64,000 nucleotides of DNA from Bacteroides sp. (GCA_030152865.1 JASLIW010000053.1:58864-122863); one strand, 5' to 3'. Shown: positions 26,907-36,966, numbered from the stretch's first letter. The notes: generated by a model from the sequence alone, not told the origin. Program-made: numbers and translations.

Positions 26907-28646
26907 CTATACAGGCTTCTTATCTCTCAAATCACTACTTGCCTCTACTACATTAATCACATAATCTCCAAGCTTCTCACACTCTATGATTAAGTCCATG
27001 TAATAAACACCCGTTTGATAATCATACTCCTTGTTGTTTACGTCCAAGATGTTCTGATTTTTCAACTGACTTCGGTAGTTGTTAATCTCATTCTCTATGT
27101 TGTATGATTTATTAATGTCTGCATTGCTATAATGATCTCCTCGCTCTAGGACAACAATCATCTGTGTTAGCGCATCATTAGTCAACTTCATCATGAAGTG
27201 AATATGATCATATTGTTTCTCTGTAAATTCAGAGCCTGCCTGGCGCTTACGATTGATGGTACGAGCTAAGTTGTAACAACTATCTCCTATACTCTCAATC
27301 TCTGTAACCTCTCGTAACATAGTACGTATCCTTAGCTTACTTTCAGAGCTCAGTCTACCCTCAGAGACTTTATTAAGATAGTTGGCTATCTCCAACTCCA
27401 TGTTATCACTGATATTCTCATACTTCTCAATGCGTTCATAAAGATTAGCAAACTCGCTATCTTCTTCTGTATGTAACAGCTCCCGAACCATTCCATACAT
27501 ACGATGAATACGTTCTGAAAACAGATGTATCTCCTTATGCGCTTGCAAGATAGAAAGCTCTGATGTTGAAAGCATACCACCTGTAATATAACGCAACCTA
27601 GGTTCATCTTTATCGTCTTCTTTGGGGCGGATGAAGAAACATACTGTTTTTTCAATAAACTTCACCATCCAGATAAGGAGTAAGACATTGCATACATTAA
27701 ATATAGTATGAAAGGTAGACAACATGTATGAAATAACTACAGGATCTGCATTAGGGTCATTGGGGGTAATAGCTGCCTTAACCGCTTCTGGGCTAGTTAC
27801 TAAACCTACAACCCAGCCCACAAAATTCATAAACGGGTGAAATAATAACACCACCCAAATCACTCCAAAAACATTAAACACAAAGTGAGCAAAAGCAGCC
27901 CTCTTTGCCTGAGTGTTGGCTGTCAACGCCGCTAAGTTGGCTGTAATAGTAGTACCTATGTTTTCTCCTAAGACCAAAGCTGCTCCTAATTCAACACTAA
28001 TCCAGCCGTTGGCACACATCACTAAAGTGATAGCCATAGTGGCCGCAGAGGCTTGAACAATAACTGTTAGAATCGTACCGATGAAGAGGAACAAAAGAAT
28101 AGAGAAAAAACCATAATCCGTAAACTGCGTTACAAAATGCAACATTTCGGGGTTCTGGTCCAAGTCTGGAGCACTATCCTTTAAGCTCGTAAGCCCCATA
28201 AACAAGAAGGCAAAACCAAATAAAAACTCCCCAACATATTTGCGATTACTCTTTCCTGAGAATATAAGAGGGAGAGCAATAGCTAAAATGGGGAGTGCAA
28301 AGGAGTTTACATCTATACTAAAACCACCAATCGAGATAAGCCAAGCCGTGACTGTCGTACCAATATTGGCACCCATAATGACACTGATTGACTCAGCTAA
28401 AGTAAGAAGTCCAGCATTTACAAAACTAACGACCATCACAGTGGTTGCTGAAGAGGACTGTATTAGTGCTGTAATAAGAACACCGGTTAACATCCCTGTT
28501 ACTCGGTTGGTTGTCATAGCTGTTAAGATACTTCTCAAGCGGTCTCCAGCAAACTTCTGCAACCCTTCACTCATTATCTTCATCCCATAGAGGAATAACC
28601 CTAAGGAACCAATGAGCTGTAGTAAATCGTTAAATGAATAATCCAT
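26907..28646 (-). CDS. Na+/phosphate cotransporter with PhoU-like domain
   Basis: A 579-residue member of the NptA/PNaS family (phosphate uptake driven by sodium). The N-terminal half has two inverted repeats with the signature ALIQSSSATTVMVVSFV and VIVQASAATMAITLV, and hydrophobic helices to about residue 330. The C-terminal ~200 residues form a PhoU-like helical domain (for example REVTEIESIGDSCYNLARTI). It is a single gene. The divergent region with the nucleoside kinase has a small inverted repeat TTGCTA-TTG-TAGCAA (28671-28685). No pst genes or PHO regulator are nearby. Confidence 0.93.
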   Translation of the reverse strand: MDYSFNDLLQLIGSLGLFLYGMKIMSEGLQKFAGDRLRSILTAMTTNRVTGMLTGVLITALIQSSSATTVMVVSFVNAGLLTLAESISVIMGANIGTTVTAWLISIGGFSIDVNSFALPILAIALPLIFSGKSNRKYVGEFLFGFAFLFMGLTSLKDSAPDLDQNPEMLHFVTQFTDYGFFSILLFLFIGTILTVIVQASAATMAITLVMCANGWISVELGAALVLGENIGTTITANLAALTANTQAKRAAFAHFVFNVFGVIWVVLLFHPFMNFVGWVVGLVTSPEAVKAAITPNDPNADPVVISYMLSTFHTIFNVCNVLLLIWMVKFIEKTVCFFIRPKEDDKDEPRLRYITGGMLSTSELSILQAHKEIHLFSERIHRMYGMVRELLHTEEDSEFANLYERIEKYENISDNMELEIANYLNKVSEGRLSSESKLRIRTMLREVTEIESIGDSCYNLARTINRKRQAGSEFTEKQYDHIHFMMKLTNDALTQMIVVLERGDHYSNADINKSYNIENEINNYRSQLKNQNILDVNNKEYDYQTGVYYMDLIIECEKLGDYVINVVEASSDLRDKKPV

Positions 28647-28731
28647 CTATTACTTTCAATTGATGATTAGTTGCTATTGTAGCAATATTTCTATATTTTG
28701 CTTTGCCATATAACCCTCAAAATAAGAATAT

Positions 28732-30405
28732 ATGAAGCAATCGATACAAATATATTGCAAAAATAACAATATCTATAAAGATTTCCCTATTGGTTCTAGT
28801 CTTTTGGATATTTATAATGGTTTTAATCTGGATTTCAGCCATCCAGTGGTGAGTGCAACAGTCAATAACCGCATACAAGGACTCCGATATAAGGTCTATA
28901 GTAATAAAGATATTGAATTCTTAGACTGCAGAAACCCATCGGCTATGCGTACCTATGTGCGTTCTCTCTGCTTCGTTTTATACAAAGCAGCTATTGAGCT
29001 CTACCCACAGGCAAAGCTACGCGTTGAACATCCAGTATCTAAAGGCTACTTTTGCAAGCTAGACATAGGACGTGAACTCTCTTTAGATGATATCGAGCAG
29101 GTCAAAAAGAAAATGCAAGAGATCATAGATGCTGATTTACCCTTTTATAGAAAAGAGTGCCGTACAACTGAAGCTATTTCCCTATTTAAAGAGCAGGGAC
29201 ATACAGATAAGGTAAAGCTTTTGGAGACATCAGGTTCAATCTATACGTACTACTACGAGCTAGGTGATACAATAGACTATTACTATGGCAATCTCCTCCC
29301 TAGTACTGGATTTATCCAGGTATATGATATCATTAAGTATTACGATGGCATTCTTCTTCGTATTCCCAACAAAAACAACCCTGCAGTCTTAGATGATCTT
29401 ATTAAACAAGAGAAAATGCTAGATGTGTTTAAAGAACACCTACGCTGGCATGACATCATGGGTGTGCGTACCGTTGGTGATTTAAACATGGCTTGCCGAG
29501 AAGGATATGCTACGGCCTTAATTAATGTTGCTGAAGCCCTCCAAGAAAAGAAGATAGCTCAAATTGCAGATGATATATACCATAAAGGCTCAAATGGTGA
29601 TCGAATTAAAGTCGTATTGATCTCAGGACCTTCTTCATCTGGTAAAACGACATTTAGCAAAAGATTATCCATTCAGCTCATGACCAATGGGTTAAAACCT
29701 GTTCCTATCTCGCTTGATAATTATTTTGTAGAACGAGAAGATACTCCTAAGGATAAAAATGGGGAGTATGATTATGAGTCACTCTACGCACTAGACTTAG
29801 ACCTCTTTGATCAGCAACTTCAATCTCTACTGAAAGGTGAGGAAGTGAGTCTACCTACATTTAATTTTGAAACAGGAAAAAAGGAATATAAAGGCAACAC
29901 CTTACAGCTTCACGAAAACAACATTCTGATTCTCGAAGGTATTCATGCCTTAAACCCTGAACTAACCCCACACATCAAGCGAGAAAATAAATATATGATT
30001 TATGTGTCTGCCTTGACCACAATTTCGCTAGATGATCACAACTGGATTCCAACTACGGACAATCGACTTTTAAGAAGAATTATTCGAGATTTTAACTACC
30101 GTAACTATTCTGCTGAGGAGACTATTAGCAGGTGGCACAGCGTGAGAGAAGGTGAAGACAAGTGGATTTTCCCCTACCAAGAGAATGCAGATGCGATGTT
30201 CAACTCTGCACTACTTTTTGAGTTAGCCGTATTAAGACAATATGCAGAACCCATTTTAATGTGTGTACCACGCAATGACCCAGCCTATGCCGAAGCTTAT
30301 CGACTCTTGAAGTTTCTTAAGTTTTTCCACCCTATACAAGACAAAGAGATACCTCCAACATCTCTGCTGAGGGAGTTTTTAGGTGGTAGTAGTTTCAAGT
30401 ATTAG
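28732..30405 (+). CDS. Nucleoside kinase with N-terminal TGS domain (uridine kinase-like)
   Basis: A 557-residue protein fusing an N-terminal TGS/ThrRS-like region (~1-200) to a C-terminal uridine kinase-like P-loop domain. The Walker A is GPSSSGKTTFSKR (~residues 300-312). LDNYFVERED and LEGIHALNPEL give the phosphoribulokinase/uridine kinase signatures. This architecture is common in Bacteroidota and Firmicutes and is usually annotated as uridine kinase. The exact nucleoside is not certain. It is monocistronic, between a divergent cotransporter and a strong bidirectional terminator. Confidence 0.9.
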   Translation: MKQSIQIYCKNNNIYKDFPIGSSLLDIYNGFNLDFSHPVVSATVNNRIQGLRYKVYSNKDIEFLDCRNPSAMRTYVRSLCFVLYKAAIELYPQAKLRVEHPVSKGYFCKLDIGRELSLDDIEQVKKKMQEIIDADLPFYRKECRTTEAISLFKEQGHTDKVKLLETSGSIYTYYYELGDTIDYYYGNLLPSTGFIQVYDIIKYYDGILLRIPNKNNPAVLDDLIKQEKMLDVFKEHLRWHDIMGVRTVGDLNMACREGYATALINVAEALQEKKIAQIADDIYHKGSNGDRIKVVLISGPSSSGKTTFSKRLSIQLMTNGLKPVPISLDNYFVEREDTPKDKNGEYDYESLYALDLDLFDQQLQSLLKGEEVSLPTFNFETGKKEYKGNTLQLHENNILILEGIHALNPELTPHIKRENKYMIYVSALTTISLDDHNWIPTTDNRLLRRIIRDFNYRNYSAEETISRWHSVREGEDKWIFPYQENADAMFNSALLFELAVLRQYAEPILMCVPRNDPAYAEAYRLLKFLKFFHPIQDKEIPPTSLLREFLGGSSFKY

Positions 30406-30447
30406 TTTGGCAGGGATGTACATCCCTTTAGACCCTGATATATACAC

Positions 30448-30488
30448 AAAAGGTCCCTGATACATGCTTGTTGTATCAGGGACCTTTT
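30448..30488. terminator. Bidirectional terminator between the nucleoside kinase and aminopeptidase P
   Basis: 17-bp perfect stem (30448-30464 with 30472-30488) with a 7-base loop, A-run and T-run flanks. A separate 14-bp palindrome GGGATGTACATCCC precedes it at 30413-30426. Confidence 0.9.
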
Positions 30489-30523
30489 TTAGCTATCACT
30501 CAAGACTAAAATAAGCCTTGGTC

Positions 30524-31906
30524 TTATTCTTGACGAGCTTTCTCTACTTCTTCTACTGTTAGCGGAACATGCTTAGTTCCCATTCTTCGAGAGCCAGTCT
30601 GAGTAATTACATAATCTTCTTCATTACGAATACCACCAAAATCTTTGTAACTTTCCAGCGCATCATAATTAATAAAGTCGGTGAATTTATTCTGACCTCT
30701 CCACAAGTCAATAAGCTCTGGAATAAAGTAAATCCCTGGTTCTATTGTAAATACAAAACCAGGTTCTAACTCACGAGCTAAACGAAGTGACTTCCGTCCA
30801 AACTGTGTGCTTTTCTTACCTCCAGCATAACCTACAAGCTCTTCTCCAAAATTTTCCATATCATGTACGTCTAAGCCCATCATGTGGCCTAAGCCATGTG
30901 GGTAAAACAAGGCATGAGCTCCTTCACGTACAGCATCTTTCGCATTTCCTTTCATCAAACCTAGATCTTTCAGCCCCTCAACCATTACTTCTGCCGATAG
31001 ATCATAAACATCCTCATAGCGTACTCCTGGCTTCAATGCCTTAACTGAGCTTGTATGCATGCGGTTCTGAATCTCATAAACAGCACGCTGACGTGGAGTA
31101 AATGTAGGATCGACAGGAATAGTAGAAGACATATCACCCGCATAACCCATCTCTGTCTCAGCTCCAGCATCAATTAAGAAGAGCTGTCCCGACTGAACAG
31201 TATTGCCGTGGTAGTGGTTGTGCAGTGTCTGCCCATTCACTGAAGCAATTGTTGCAAAGGACAAATCGTAATTATGCTTGGCCACAACTGCTTCCATGGC
31301 AGCCACTACTTCATACTCTTTCATTCCTGGTCGGAGCACCTGCATGGCGGTAATATGCATCTCTGCTGTAACATCACAAGCCTTATCTATTTCTGCAAGT
31401 TCCTCTTCTGTCTTGTAGTTGCGCTGATTGGCTATCGCCTCCATAAACGAATAGGAAGCTTGCTGCTGCTCAGGCTTCAGGCCAAGCAAGTTCATGAGTT
31501 TCAGCTTATGCTCTGGACGATAAGGAGGTAGATAGTGAATTTCGCGCCCTTGCTCTTTAGCCTTCGCTAAGTAGTTAGCCAGCTGAGCTGTGGGTTGTGT
31601 ATGGCTAACACCAACTCGCTCACTTTTCTCTTTCAGTGTAGGTTGGGTACCCATCCAAACAATATCATCTATAGTTAGCTCATCTCCAAAAATAATATCT
31701 TTGTCTTCGTCTACATCTACAATTGCTGATAAACCAGCAAAAGACAGACCAAAGTAATAGAGGAAGCTAGAATCTTGACGGTATCTAAAAGTGCTATCTT
31801 CATAATTTAAAGCTAGCTCATCATTTCCTAGAAATAGATAAACTCCTGAGCCAAGATTCTTTCGTAGCGTGGCTCGACGCTGCACATATGTCTCTTTACT
31901 AAACAT
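30524..31906 (-). CDS. pepP: Aminopeptidase P family protein (M24B)
   Basis: A 460-residue metallopeptidase that removes N-terminal residues preceding proline. The N-terminal AMP_N domain (~1-150) contains DSSFLYYFGL. The C-terminal pita-bread domain carries the dinuclear metal ligands: FLIDAGAE, YAGDMSSTIP, PHGLGHMMGLDVHD, FTIEPGIYF and IRNEEDYVIT. There is no signal peptide, so it is probably cytoplasmic. It follows argS after 12 bp and is probably transcribed with it. Confidence 0.94.
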   Translation of the reverse strand: MFSKETYVQRRATLRKNLGSGVYLFLGNDELALNYEDSTFRYRQDSSFLYYFGLSFAGLSAIVDVDEDKDIIFGDELTIDDIVWMGTQPTLKEKSERVGVSHTQPTAQLANYLAKAKEQGREIHYLPPYRPEHKLKLMNLLGLKPEQQQASYSFMEAIANQRNYKTEEELAEIDKACDVTAEMHITAMQVLRPGMKEYEVVAAMEAVVAKHNYDLSFATIASVNGQTLHNHYHGNTVQSGQLFLIDAGAETEMGYAGDMSSTIPVDPTFTPRQRAVYEIQNRMHTSSVKALKPGVRYEDVYDLSAEVMVEGLKDLGLMKGNAKDAVREGAHALFYPHGLGHMMGLDVHDMENFGEELVGYAGGKKSTQFGRKSLRLARELEPGFVFTIEPGIYFIPELIDLWRGQNKFTDFINYDALESYKDFGGIRNEEDYVITQTGSRRMGTKHVPLTVEEVEKARQE

Positions 31907-31918
31907 AATTTAAAAAAT

Positions 31919-33712
31919 TTACATTCTATCTGGTACTTCTATTCCAAGTAAGTCCATACCGTTCTTGATTGTTTCACCTACTGTTTGAGACAGAACTAAA
32001 CGGAACTGTTTGATTTTCATATCATCTTCACCTAGAATAGAGAAATCATGATAGAACTGGTTATACTCTTTGACTAACTCATAAATATAGTTAGCAATGC
32101 CCGATGGGCTATAATCCTGAGCTGCTTGTTCTACGACTTCTTTGAAATCGGCTATTAATTGAATCAAACCTCTTTCTTTCTCACTTACATTTAAGGAGGT
32201 ATCAACAGATTCAGGAATTTGAACCGCAGTCGCTTTTGCTTTTCTTAGCACGGACTGAATACGTGCATAAGTGTATTGAATAAATGGACCTGTATTTCCA
32301 TTAAAATCAATAGACTCCTTAGGATTAAAAGTCATGTTCTTACGAGCATCGACCTTTAAGATAAAGTATTTTAAAGCACCAAGCCCTACAATCCGTGCAA
32401 TATTATTGGCTTCTTCTTCAGAAATGTGGTCAAGCTTACCTAGTTCTTGTGAAGTCTCTTTTGCAGTATCTATCATTTCTGCCATCAAATCGTCTGCATC
32501 AACCACTGTACCCTCTCTAGATTTCATCTTACCTTCAGGAAGCTCTACCATACCATAAGAGAAGTGTACTAGGTCTTTTCCCCACTCAAATCCGAGCTTA
32601 TCGAGTAAAATGGATAACACCTGGAAGTGATAGTTTTGCTCATTCCCTACCACATAGATCATTTGATCAATAGGGTAATCAGAAAACCTCATTTTGGCTG
32701 TACCTATGTCTTGAGTCATGTATACAGATGTTCCATCTGCACGTAGCAAAAGCTTCTCATCTAGCCCTTCAGCGCTTAGGTCTGCCCATACTGACCCGTC
32801 ATCTTTTTTGAAGAACAGTCCTTTTTCTAAGCCCTCCAAAACCTTGTCTCTACCTTCAGTGTAGGTCTCAGACTCATAGTAGATCTTATCAAAATCAACA
32901 CCTAGTTGCTCATAGGTTTCATCAAATCCTTTGTACACCCAGCCATTCATCTTGCTCCACAACTCACGTGTTTCTGGATCATTTGCTTCCCACTTGACAA
33001 GCATTTCACGAGCCTCCTTCATAAGTTCTGATGATGCTTCGGCTTCTTTATCGCTTAGGCCTTTAGCTTTAAGAGCGGCTAGCTCAGCTTTGTAATGTTT
33101 GTCAAAAGCAACGTAATAATCGCCAACTAAGTGGTCTCCTTTTTTACCAGAAGATTCTGGTGTCTCTCCATTGCCATATTTCTTCCAGGCGAGCATAGAC
33201 TTACAGATATGGATACCTCTATCGTTTACGATGTTTGTTTTAACTACTTTATTGCCATTAGCTGCCATAATCTTCGCTAGTGAATACCCTAAAAGGTTAT
33301 TGCGAATATGGCCCAGGTGAAGCGGCTTATTGGTGTTAGGTGATGAGTATTCAAGCATAACAAGCTTGCTGTCTTCACTTGGTGTTTTTATACCATAGTG
33401 TGAGTCAGCATGAATTTCGTTTAATAATTGCAACCAACAAGATGCTGCTACTGTAAGATTTAAGAAACCTTTGATGACATTAAAGTCAGCAATAATAGGT
33501 TCATTTTGTTTCAAGTAGCCACCCAGCTCCTCAGCTGTAAGCTCTGGTGCTTTTTTGGATATACGCAAGAAGGGAAAAACCACCACAGTTAAATGACCCT
33601 CAAACTCTTTTTTCGTCTTTTGTAGCTGAACTTGGGCCGGAGATATTTCCGTGCCATATAGATATTTAATGCCTTTAGCTACCGCGCTAATAAGTTTCTC
33701 TTCTATACTCAT
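31919..33712 (-). CDS. argS: Arginyl-tRNA synthetase
   Basis: Class I aminoacyl-tRNA synthetase charging tRNA-Arg. The 597-residue protein has the N-terminal Add1 domain, the HIGH-type motif HLGHIRNN, the catalytic core with TQDIGTAKMRF, a KMSKS-like loop GKMKSREGTVV, and a DALR anticodon-binding C-terminus. Length is normal. It is followed by pepP. A -7 element (TATCTTTG, minus 33743-33736) lies 23 bp upstream. The hup terminator hairpin is just beyond that, where a -33 box would be expected. Confidence 0.97.
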   Translation of the reverse strand: MSIEEKLISAVAKGIKYLYGTEISPAQVQLQKTKKEFEGHLTVVVFPFLRISKKAPELTAEELGGYLKQNEPIIADFNVIKGFLNLTVAASCWLQLLNEIHADSHYGIKTPSEDSKLVMLEYSSPNTNKPLHLGHIRNNLLGYSLAKIMAANGNKVVKTNIVNDRGIHICKSMLAWKKYGNGETPESSGKKGDHLVGDYYVAFDKHYKAELAALKAKGLSDKEAEASSELMKEAREMLVKWEANDPETRELWSKMNGWVYKGFDETYEQLGVDFDKIYYESETYTEGRDKVLEGLEKGLFFKKDDGSVWADLSAEGLDEKLLLRADGTSVYMTQDIGTAKMRFSDYPIDQMIYVVGNEQNYHFQVLSILLDKLGFEWGKDLVHFSYGMVELPEGKMKSREGTVVDADDLMAEMIDTAKETSQELGKLDHISEEEANNIARIVGLGALKYFILKVDARKNMTFNPKESIDFNGNTGPFIQYTYARIQSVLRKAKATAVQIPESVDTSLNVSEKERGLIQLIADFKEVVEQAAQDYSPSGIANYIYELVKEYNQFYHDFSILGEDDMKIKQFRLVLSQTVGETIKNGMDLLGIEVPDRM

Positions 33713-33735
33713 ATTTTAGGTTTTATTTCTAAACA

Positions 33736-33743
33736 CAAAGATA
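33736..33743 (-). promoter_or_regulatory. argS -7 element (TATCTTTG)
   Basis: Exact TAnnTTTG on the minus strand, placed immediately downstream of the hup terminator so that the -33 position falls inside the hairpin. Confidence 0.45.
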
Positions 33744-33749
33744 ATAAAA

Positions 33750-33773
33750 AAGGAGGCGTTATAGCGCCTCCTT
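33750..33773 (-). terminator. Terminator of the HU gene
   Basis: AAGGAGGCG (33750-33758) pairs with CGCCTCCTT (33765-33773) across a 6-base loop. On the minus strand the stem is followed by TTTTTTATT. Confidence 0.85.
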
Positions 33774-33797
33774 AATCTATATCTTTACAGAAAATGC

Positions 33798-34070
33798 TTA
33801 TTTAACAGCATTTGCTAAGTCCAAACCAGCTTTAAACTTAGCCACCTTTTTTGCAGGTATCTTAATTGGCTTTTGTGTTGCTGGGTTTATACCCGTTCTA
33901 GCTTTACGTTCAGATACAGAATAAGTACCAAAACCAATCAGTGAAACTTTTTCACCTTTAGCTAGTGTGTCAGAAACTACTTCTATAAAAGCATCTAATG
34001 CTTTTCTAGAATCTACTTTACTTAGGCCAGCTTTTTCAGCCATAGCACTTACTAATTCAGCTTTATTCAT
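33798..34070 (-). CDS. hup: HU family DNA-binding protein
   Basis: A 90-residue histone-like nucleoid protein. It has the dimerisation helices MNKAELVSAMAEKAGLSKVDSRKALDAF, the DNA-binding arm GFGTYSVSERKARTGINPAT with the conserved proline, and the terminal helix KAGLDLAN. It bends and compacts DNA as a dimer. It has the best promoter match in the window (TTTG-N19-TATATTTG) and its own terminator, consistent with high expression. Confidence 0.96.
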   Translation of the reverse strand: MNKAELVSAMAEKAGLSKVDSRKALDAFIEVVSDTLAKGEKVSLIGFGTYSVSERKARTGINPATQKPIKIPAKKVAKFKAGLDLANAVK

Positions 34071-34118
34071 AGCAATTTTGTTTAGTATTATAAAATATAA
34101 ATGATTTTAACTCATTGA

Positions 34119-34149
34119 CAAATATATACTAACGAAGATTAAAAGCAAA
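34119..34149 (-). promoter_or_regulatory. HU promoter TTTG-N19-TATATTTG
   Basis: Full consensus match on the minus strand: TTTG (34149-34146), 19-base spacer, TATATTTG (34126-34119), giving a leader of about 45 bases. Confidence 0.75.
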
Positions 34150-34233
34150 CTATTATAGGTACTAAAACACCGATTATTAGTTATTTAGTGAGAAACTAGT
34201 ACTTTTCAGCATGATTTAAGAGGAAATTATTCG

Positions 34234-34241
34234 TAAATTTG
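34234..34241 (+). promoter_or_regulatory. -7 element (TAAATTTG) of the rhomboid operon
   Basis: Exact TAnnTTTG 39 bases before the first rhomboid start; no TTG at the expected -33 position. Confidence 0.5.
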
Positions 34242-34280
34242 CATCAATTTACTAGAAACAAATCTAAATTTTAAGGTCAA

Positions 34281-34976
34281 ATGACAATGCCTACAGTAAC
34301 TAAAAACCTGCTAATCATAAATATATTGTTCTTTCTAGGAACATTTGTGGCTTCTTCGTATGGAATTAATCTAAACTACCTGCTAGGGCTCCACTACTTC
34401 CAGAGCGACCACTTTAATATTGCACAAATATTTACTTATATGTTTATGCATGGTGGATTCTCGCACTTATTTTTTAATATGTTTGCACTTTGGATGTTTG
34501 GACGAATATTAGAAAGGGTCTGGGGACCACAAAGATTTTTGATTTACTATTTAGTCTGTGGCATAGGAGCTGGTTTAGTCCAAGAGTTGGTGCAATTTAT
34601 TGAGATACAGACACACCTATCTACCCTACATGCGCAAGCCGACATAATGGGCTATACCCTCACAAAAGATATCATACAACAGCTATACAATGCAATGCCA
34701 AGCACTGTAGGTGCCTCAGGAGCAGTCTATGGTATACTACTAGCGTTTGGTATGATGTTCCCAAACGAAAGACTGTTTATCATCCCTTTCCCTTTTCCAA
34801 TCAAGGCTAAATATTTTGTGGTGGGTTATGCCATAATTGAACTATTTGCAGCAGTAGGAAACAATCCAAATGACAATGTGGCGCATTTCGCCCACTTAGG
34901 AGGGATGATCTTTGGTTTGCTATTAATTTTATACTGGAAAAATAAGGGGAATGACAGGTTTACTATCAGACATTAA
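34281..34976 (+). CDS. Rhomboid family intramembrane serine protease
   Basis: A 231-residue six-helix rhomboid protease cleaving transmembrane substrates. The catalytic serine is S146 in GASGAVYG and the partner histidine is H205 in AHLGGMIFG. The L1-loop region WxxxRxxE is visible as FGRILERVWG, and HGGFSHLFFNMFAL marks helix 2. It is the first gene of a four-gene operon. It overlaps the next rhomboid by 26 bp in a different frame, so the pair is probably translationally coupled. Alternative start at the ATG two codons later. Confidence 0.94.
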   Translation: MTMPTVTKNLLIINILFFLGTFVASSYGINLNYLLGLHYFQSDHFNIAQIFTYMFMHGGFSHLFFNMFALWMFGRILERVWGPQRFLIYYLVCGIGAGLVQELVQFIEIQTHLSTLHAQADIMGYTLTKDIIQQLYNAMPSTVGASGAVYGILLAFGMMFPNERLFIIPFPFPIKAKYFVVGYAIIELFAAVGNNPNDNVAHFAHLGGMIFGLLLILYWKNKGNDRFTIRH

Positions 34977-35850
34977 AGATAAGTTTAAGCAGGCTAATAT
35001 TGCCACACGGTTTATTTATATAAACACGGGGCTATTTATTGTAGTCAAGCTCATTGAGCTAATCTTATATCTTTTTGGCTACAATTACTCGCTTATACAG
35101 CTCTATACTAGCCTTCCCGCACACTTTAATTTATTCGTTCAACGGCCATGGAGTCTTATAAGCTACATGTTTATGCATGCTGGGCTACTGCATTTATTCT
35201 TTAACATGCTACTCCTCTACTGGTTCGGTCAGTTTTTCTTAAGGCATTATTCAGCTAAACATCTACGCGGACTTTATTTTCTTGGAGGTATTGCAGGAGG
35301 TATATCTTTCTTTATCGCTTATGCGGTTTTTCCGATATTACAGCCAATGGCATCCTCAGCCCACCTTATCGGTGCCTCAGCAGCTGTTTTAGCAGTCGTT
35401 ATAGCTATAGCTACAGAAATACCCAATGAATCCGTACGCCTACTCTTTGTGGGTGGTGTTAAGCTTAAATACTTAGCCCTTTTTGTGGTTTTGACCGATT
35501 TACTTATGATTATTAGTGACAACCCTGGTGGACACATAGCTCATCTTGGTGGTGCACTGGCTGGATTCTTCTTTGCCAAAGGCTTACGCCAAGGTATAGA
35601 CTTAACTCGATGGATAAACGCTATACTTGACATACCCGTTTTTATCCAAGAGCGCATTAAAAAGGCAAAGGATAATAAAAAAATGAGGGTGGCTTACAAA
35701 AACAGTAAACGTGCCCAAGATTACGAGTACAATGCAAGAAAGCAAGCGAATGCAGCTGAGATAGATCGGATTTTAGATAAAATCAAAGAATCTGGATATA
35801 ATAACTTAAGTGAGCAAGAGAAGCAGAAGCTTTTTGATGCAGGAAAATAA
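34951..35850 (+). CDS. Second rhomboid family protease with charged C-terminal tail
   Basis: A 299-residue rhomboid with candidate dyad S143 (IGASAAVLA, GASAA rather than the usual GASGA) and H198 in AHLGGALAG, so it is probably still active. MHAGLLHLFFNMLLLYWFG is the helix-2 signature. After the membrane core (~residue 215) a ~80-residue cytoplasmic tail rich in Lys, Arg and Glu follows. Its ending (IDRILDKIKESGYNNLSEQEKQKLF) resembles the tail found on many Bacteroidota rhomboids. It overlaps the first rhomboid by 26 bp and precedes the next gene by 5 bp. Confidence 0.92.
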   Translation: MTGLLSDIKDKFKQANIATRFIYINTGLFIVVKLIELILYLFGYNYSLIQLYTSLPAHFNLFVQRPWSLISYMFMHAGLLHLFFNMLLLYWFGQFFLRHYSAKHLRGLYFLGGIAGGISFFIAYAVFPILQPMASSAHLIGASAAVLAVVIAIATEIPNESVRLLFVGGVKLKYLALFVVLTDLLMIISDNPGGHIAHLGGALAGFFFAKGLRQGIDLTRWINAILDIPVFIQERIKKAKDNKKMRVAYKNSKRAQDYEYNARKQANAAEIDRILDKIKESGYNNLSEQEKQKLFDAGK

Positions 35851-35855
35851 CAAGA

Positions 35856-36944
35856 ATGAAAAGAAAGTTGCGTCCACTACGATCATCTTTATTGATACTC
35901 CACCTACTGTCTATAGGCTTATTAATTCTTTCAGCATATAGTCCTTACTTGAATCCCACAACTCTACCCCTTCTCGCAAATATTGGGCTCGGGTTCCCCA
36001 TCCTTGTGTTCGTTCAAGTCCTTTTTTTAGTTTTGTGGTTAGTCATTGACTTCAAAAAAACACAATACTCACTCATCGCTTTGTTAATTATTGCTCCTCA
36101 ACTCTATAAGTATAGCCCTATTAATATCAAACACACGCCAGCCCAAGAAAGCATAAAAGTATTATCCTACAATGTTATGGGCTTTGGTGGTCTGGTAAAG
36201 GATAAACAGGGCAACAATGAAGTATTAAACTACTTACGTAATAGCCAAGCAGATATCATTTGCTTACAAGAGTATAGTAGCTCAACAAATACCCAACATG
36301 TAACTAAGAAAGACATTCTTAAAGCTTTAGCTAACTACCCCTACTATCAGATTCATCAGGTAGGAGCAACACATTCAGGCAATCATTTAGCTCTTTTTTC
36401 GAAATTCCCCATAGAAGAGGCAAACAACCTAGACTTAGAGAGCTCGTATAATGGAGCTGTCGCATATACATTGACTATTAAAGGTGAAAAGGTACTACTT
36501 ATTAATTGCCACCTTGAGTCGAATAAAATAACCCGAGAGGATAAAGCTGTTTATGCTCGTATTTTAAAGCTTGAAAATAAAGGTCAACTTATAAAAGACA
36601 CAAAAAGTTTATATTCAAAATTTGTCGAAGCTGCATTAATTAGGCAAAAACAGGCTGAAAAAGTGGATAACATCGTTAAATTTAGTAAATTACCTTATGT
36701 AATAGTCTGTGGCGACTTCAATGATACACCTTTAAGCTATACTAACCGTGTATTAGAAGCCAGTTTGACTAATGCTTTCGTGCAGTCCGGTTGTGGATTA
36801 GGAATTTCTTATAATCAAAATAAGTTCTTTTTTAGAATTGACAATATCCTTATTAGTAAAAACTTAAAAGCATATAATTGCCAAGTAGATAGATCTATAA
36901 AAGCATCAGACCACTATCCAATATGGTCGTATATTGCTAATTAA
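35856..36944 (+). CDS. Endonuclease/exonuclease/phosphatase family protein, membrane-anchored
   Basis: A 362-residue protein with two to three N-terminal hydrophobic segments (first ~85 residues) and a C-terminal EEP-fold domain. The EEP motifs are SYNVMGF, IICLQEYS (metal Glu), INCHLES, VCGDFNDTP (catalytic Asp/Asn), RIDNILIS and SDHYPIWSYI. It could be a phosphodiesterase acting on lipids, nucleic acids or other phosphoesters at the cell surface; the substrate cannot be told. It lies 5 bp after the second rhomboid and 22 bp before the M3 peptidase in the same operon. Confidence 0.88.
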   Translation: MKRKLRPLRSSLLILHLLSIGLLILSAYSPYLNPTTLPLLANIGLGFPILVFVQVLFLVLWLVIDFKKTQYSLIALLIIAPQLYKYSPINIKHTPAQESIKVLSYNVMGFGGLVKDKQGNNEVLNYLRNSQADIICLQEYSSSTNTQHVTKKDILKALANYPYYQIHQVGATHSGNHLALFSKFPIEEANNLDLESSYNGAVAYTLTIKGEKVLLINCHLESNKITREDKAVYARILKLENKGQLIKDTKSLYSKFVEAALIRQKQAEKVDNIVKFSKLPYVIVCGDFNDTPLSYTNRVLEASLTNAFVQSGCGLGISYNQNKFFFRIDNILISKNLKAYNCQVDRSIKASDHYPIWSYIAN

Positions 36945-36966
36945 TAACACATAAATGTGCTATAAA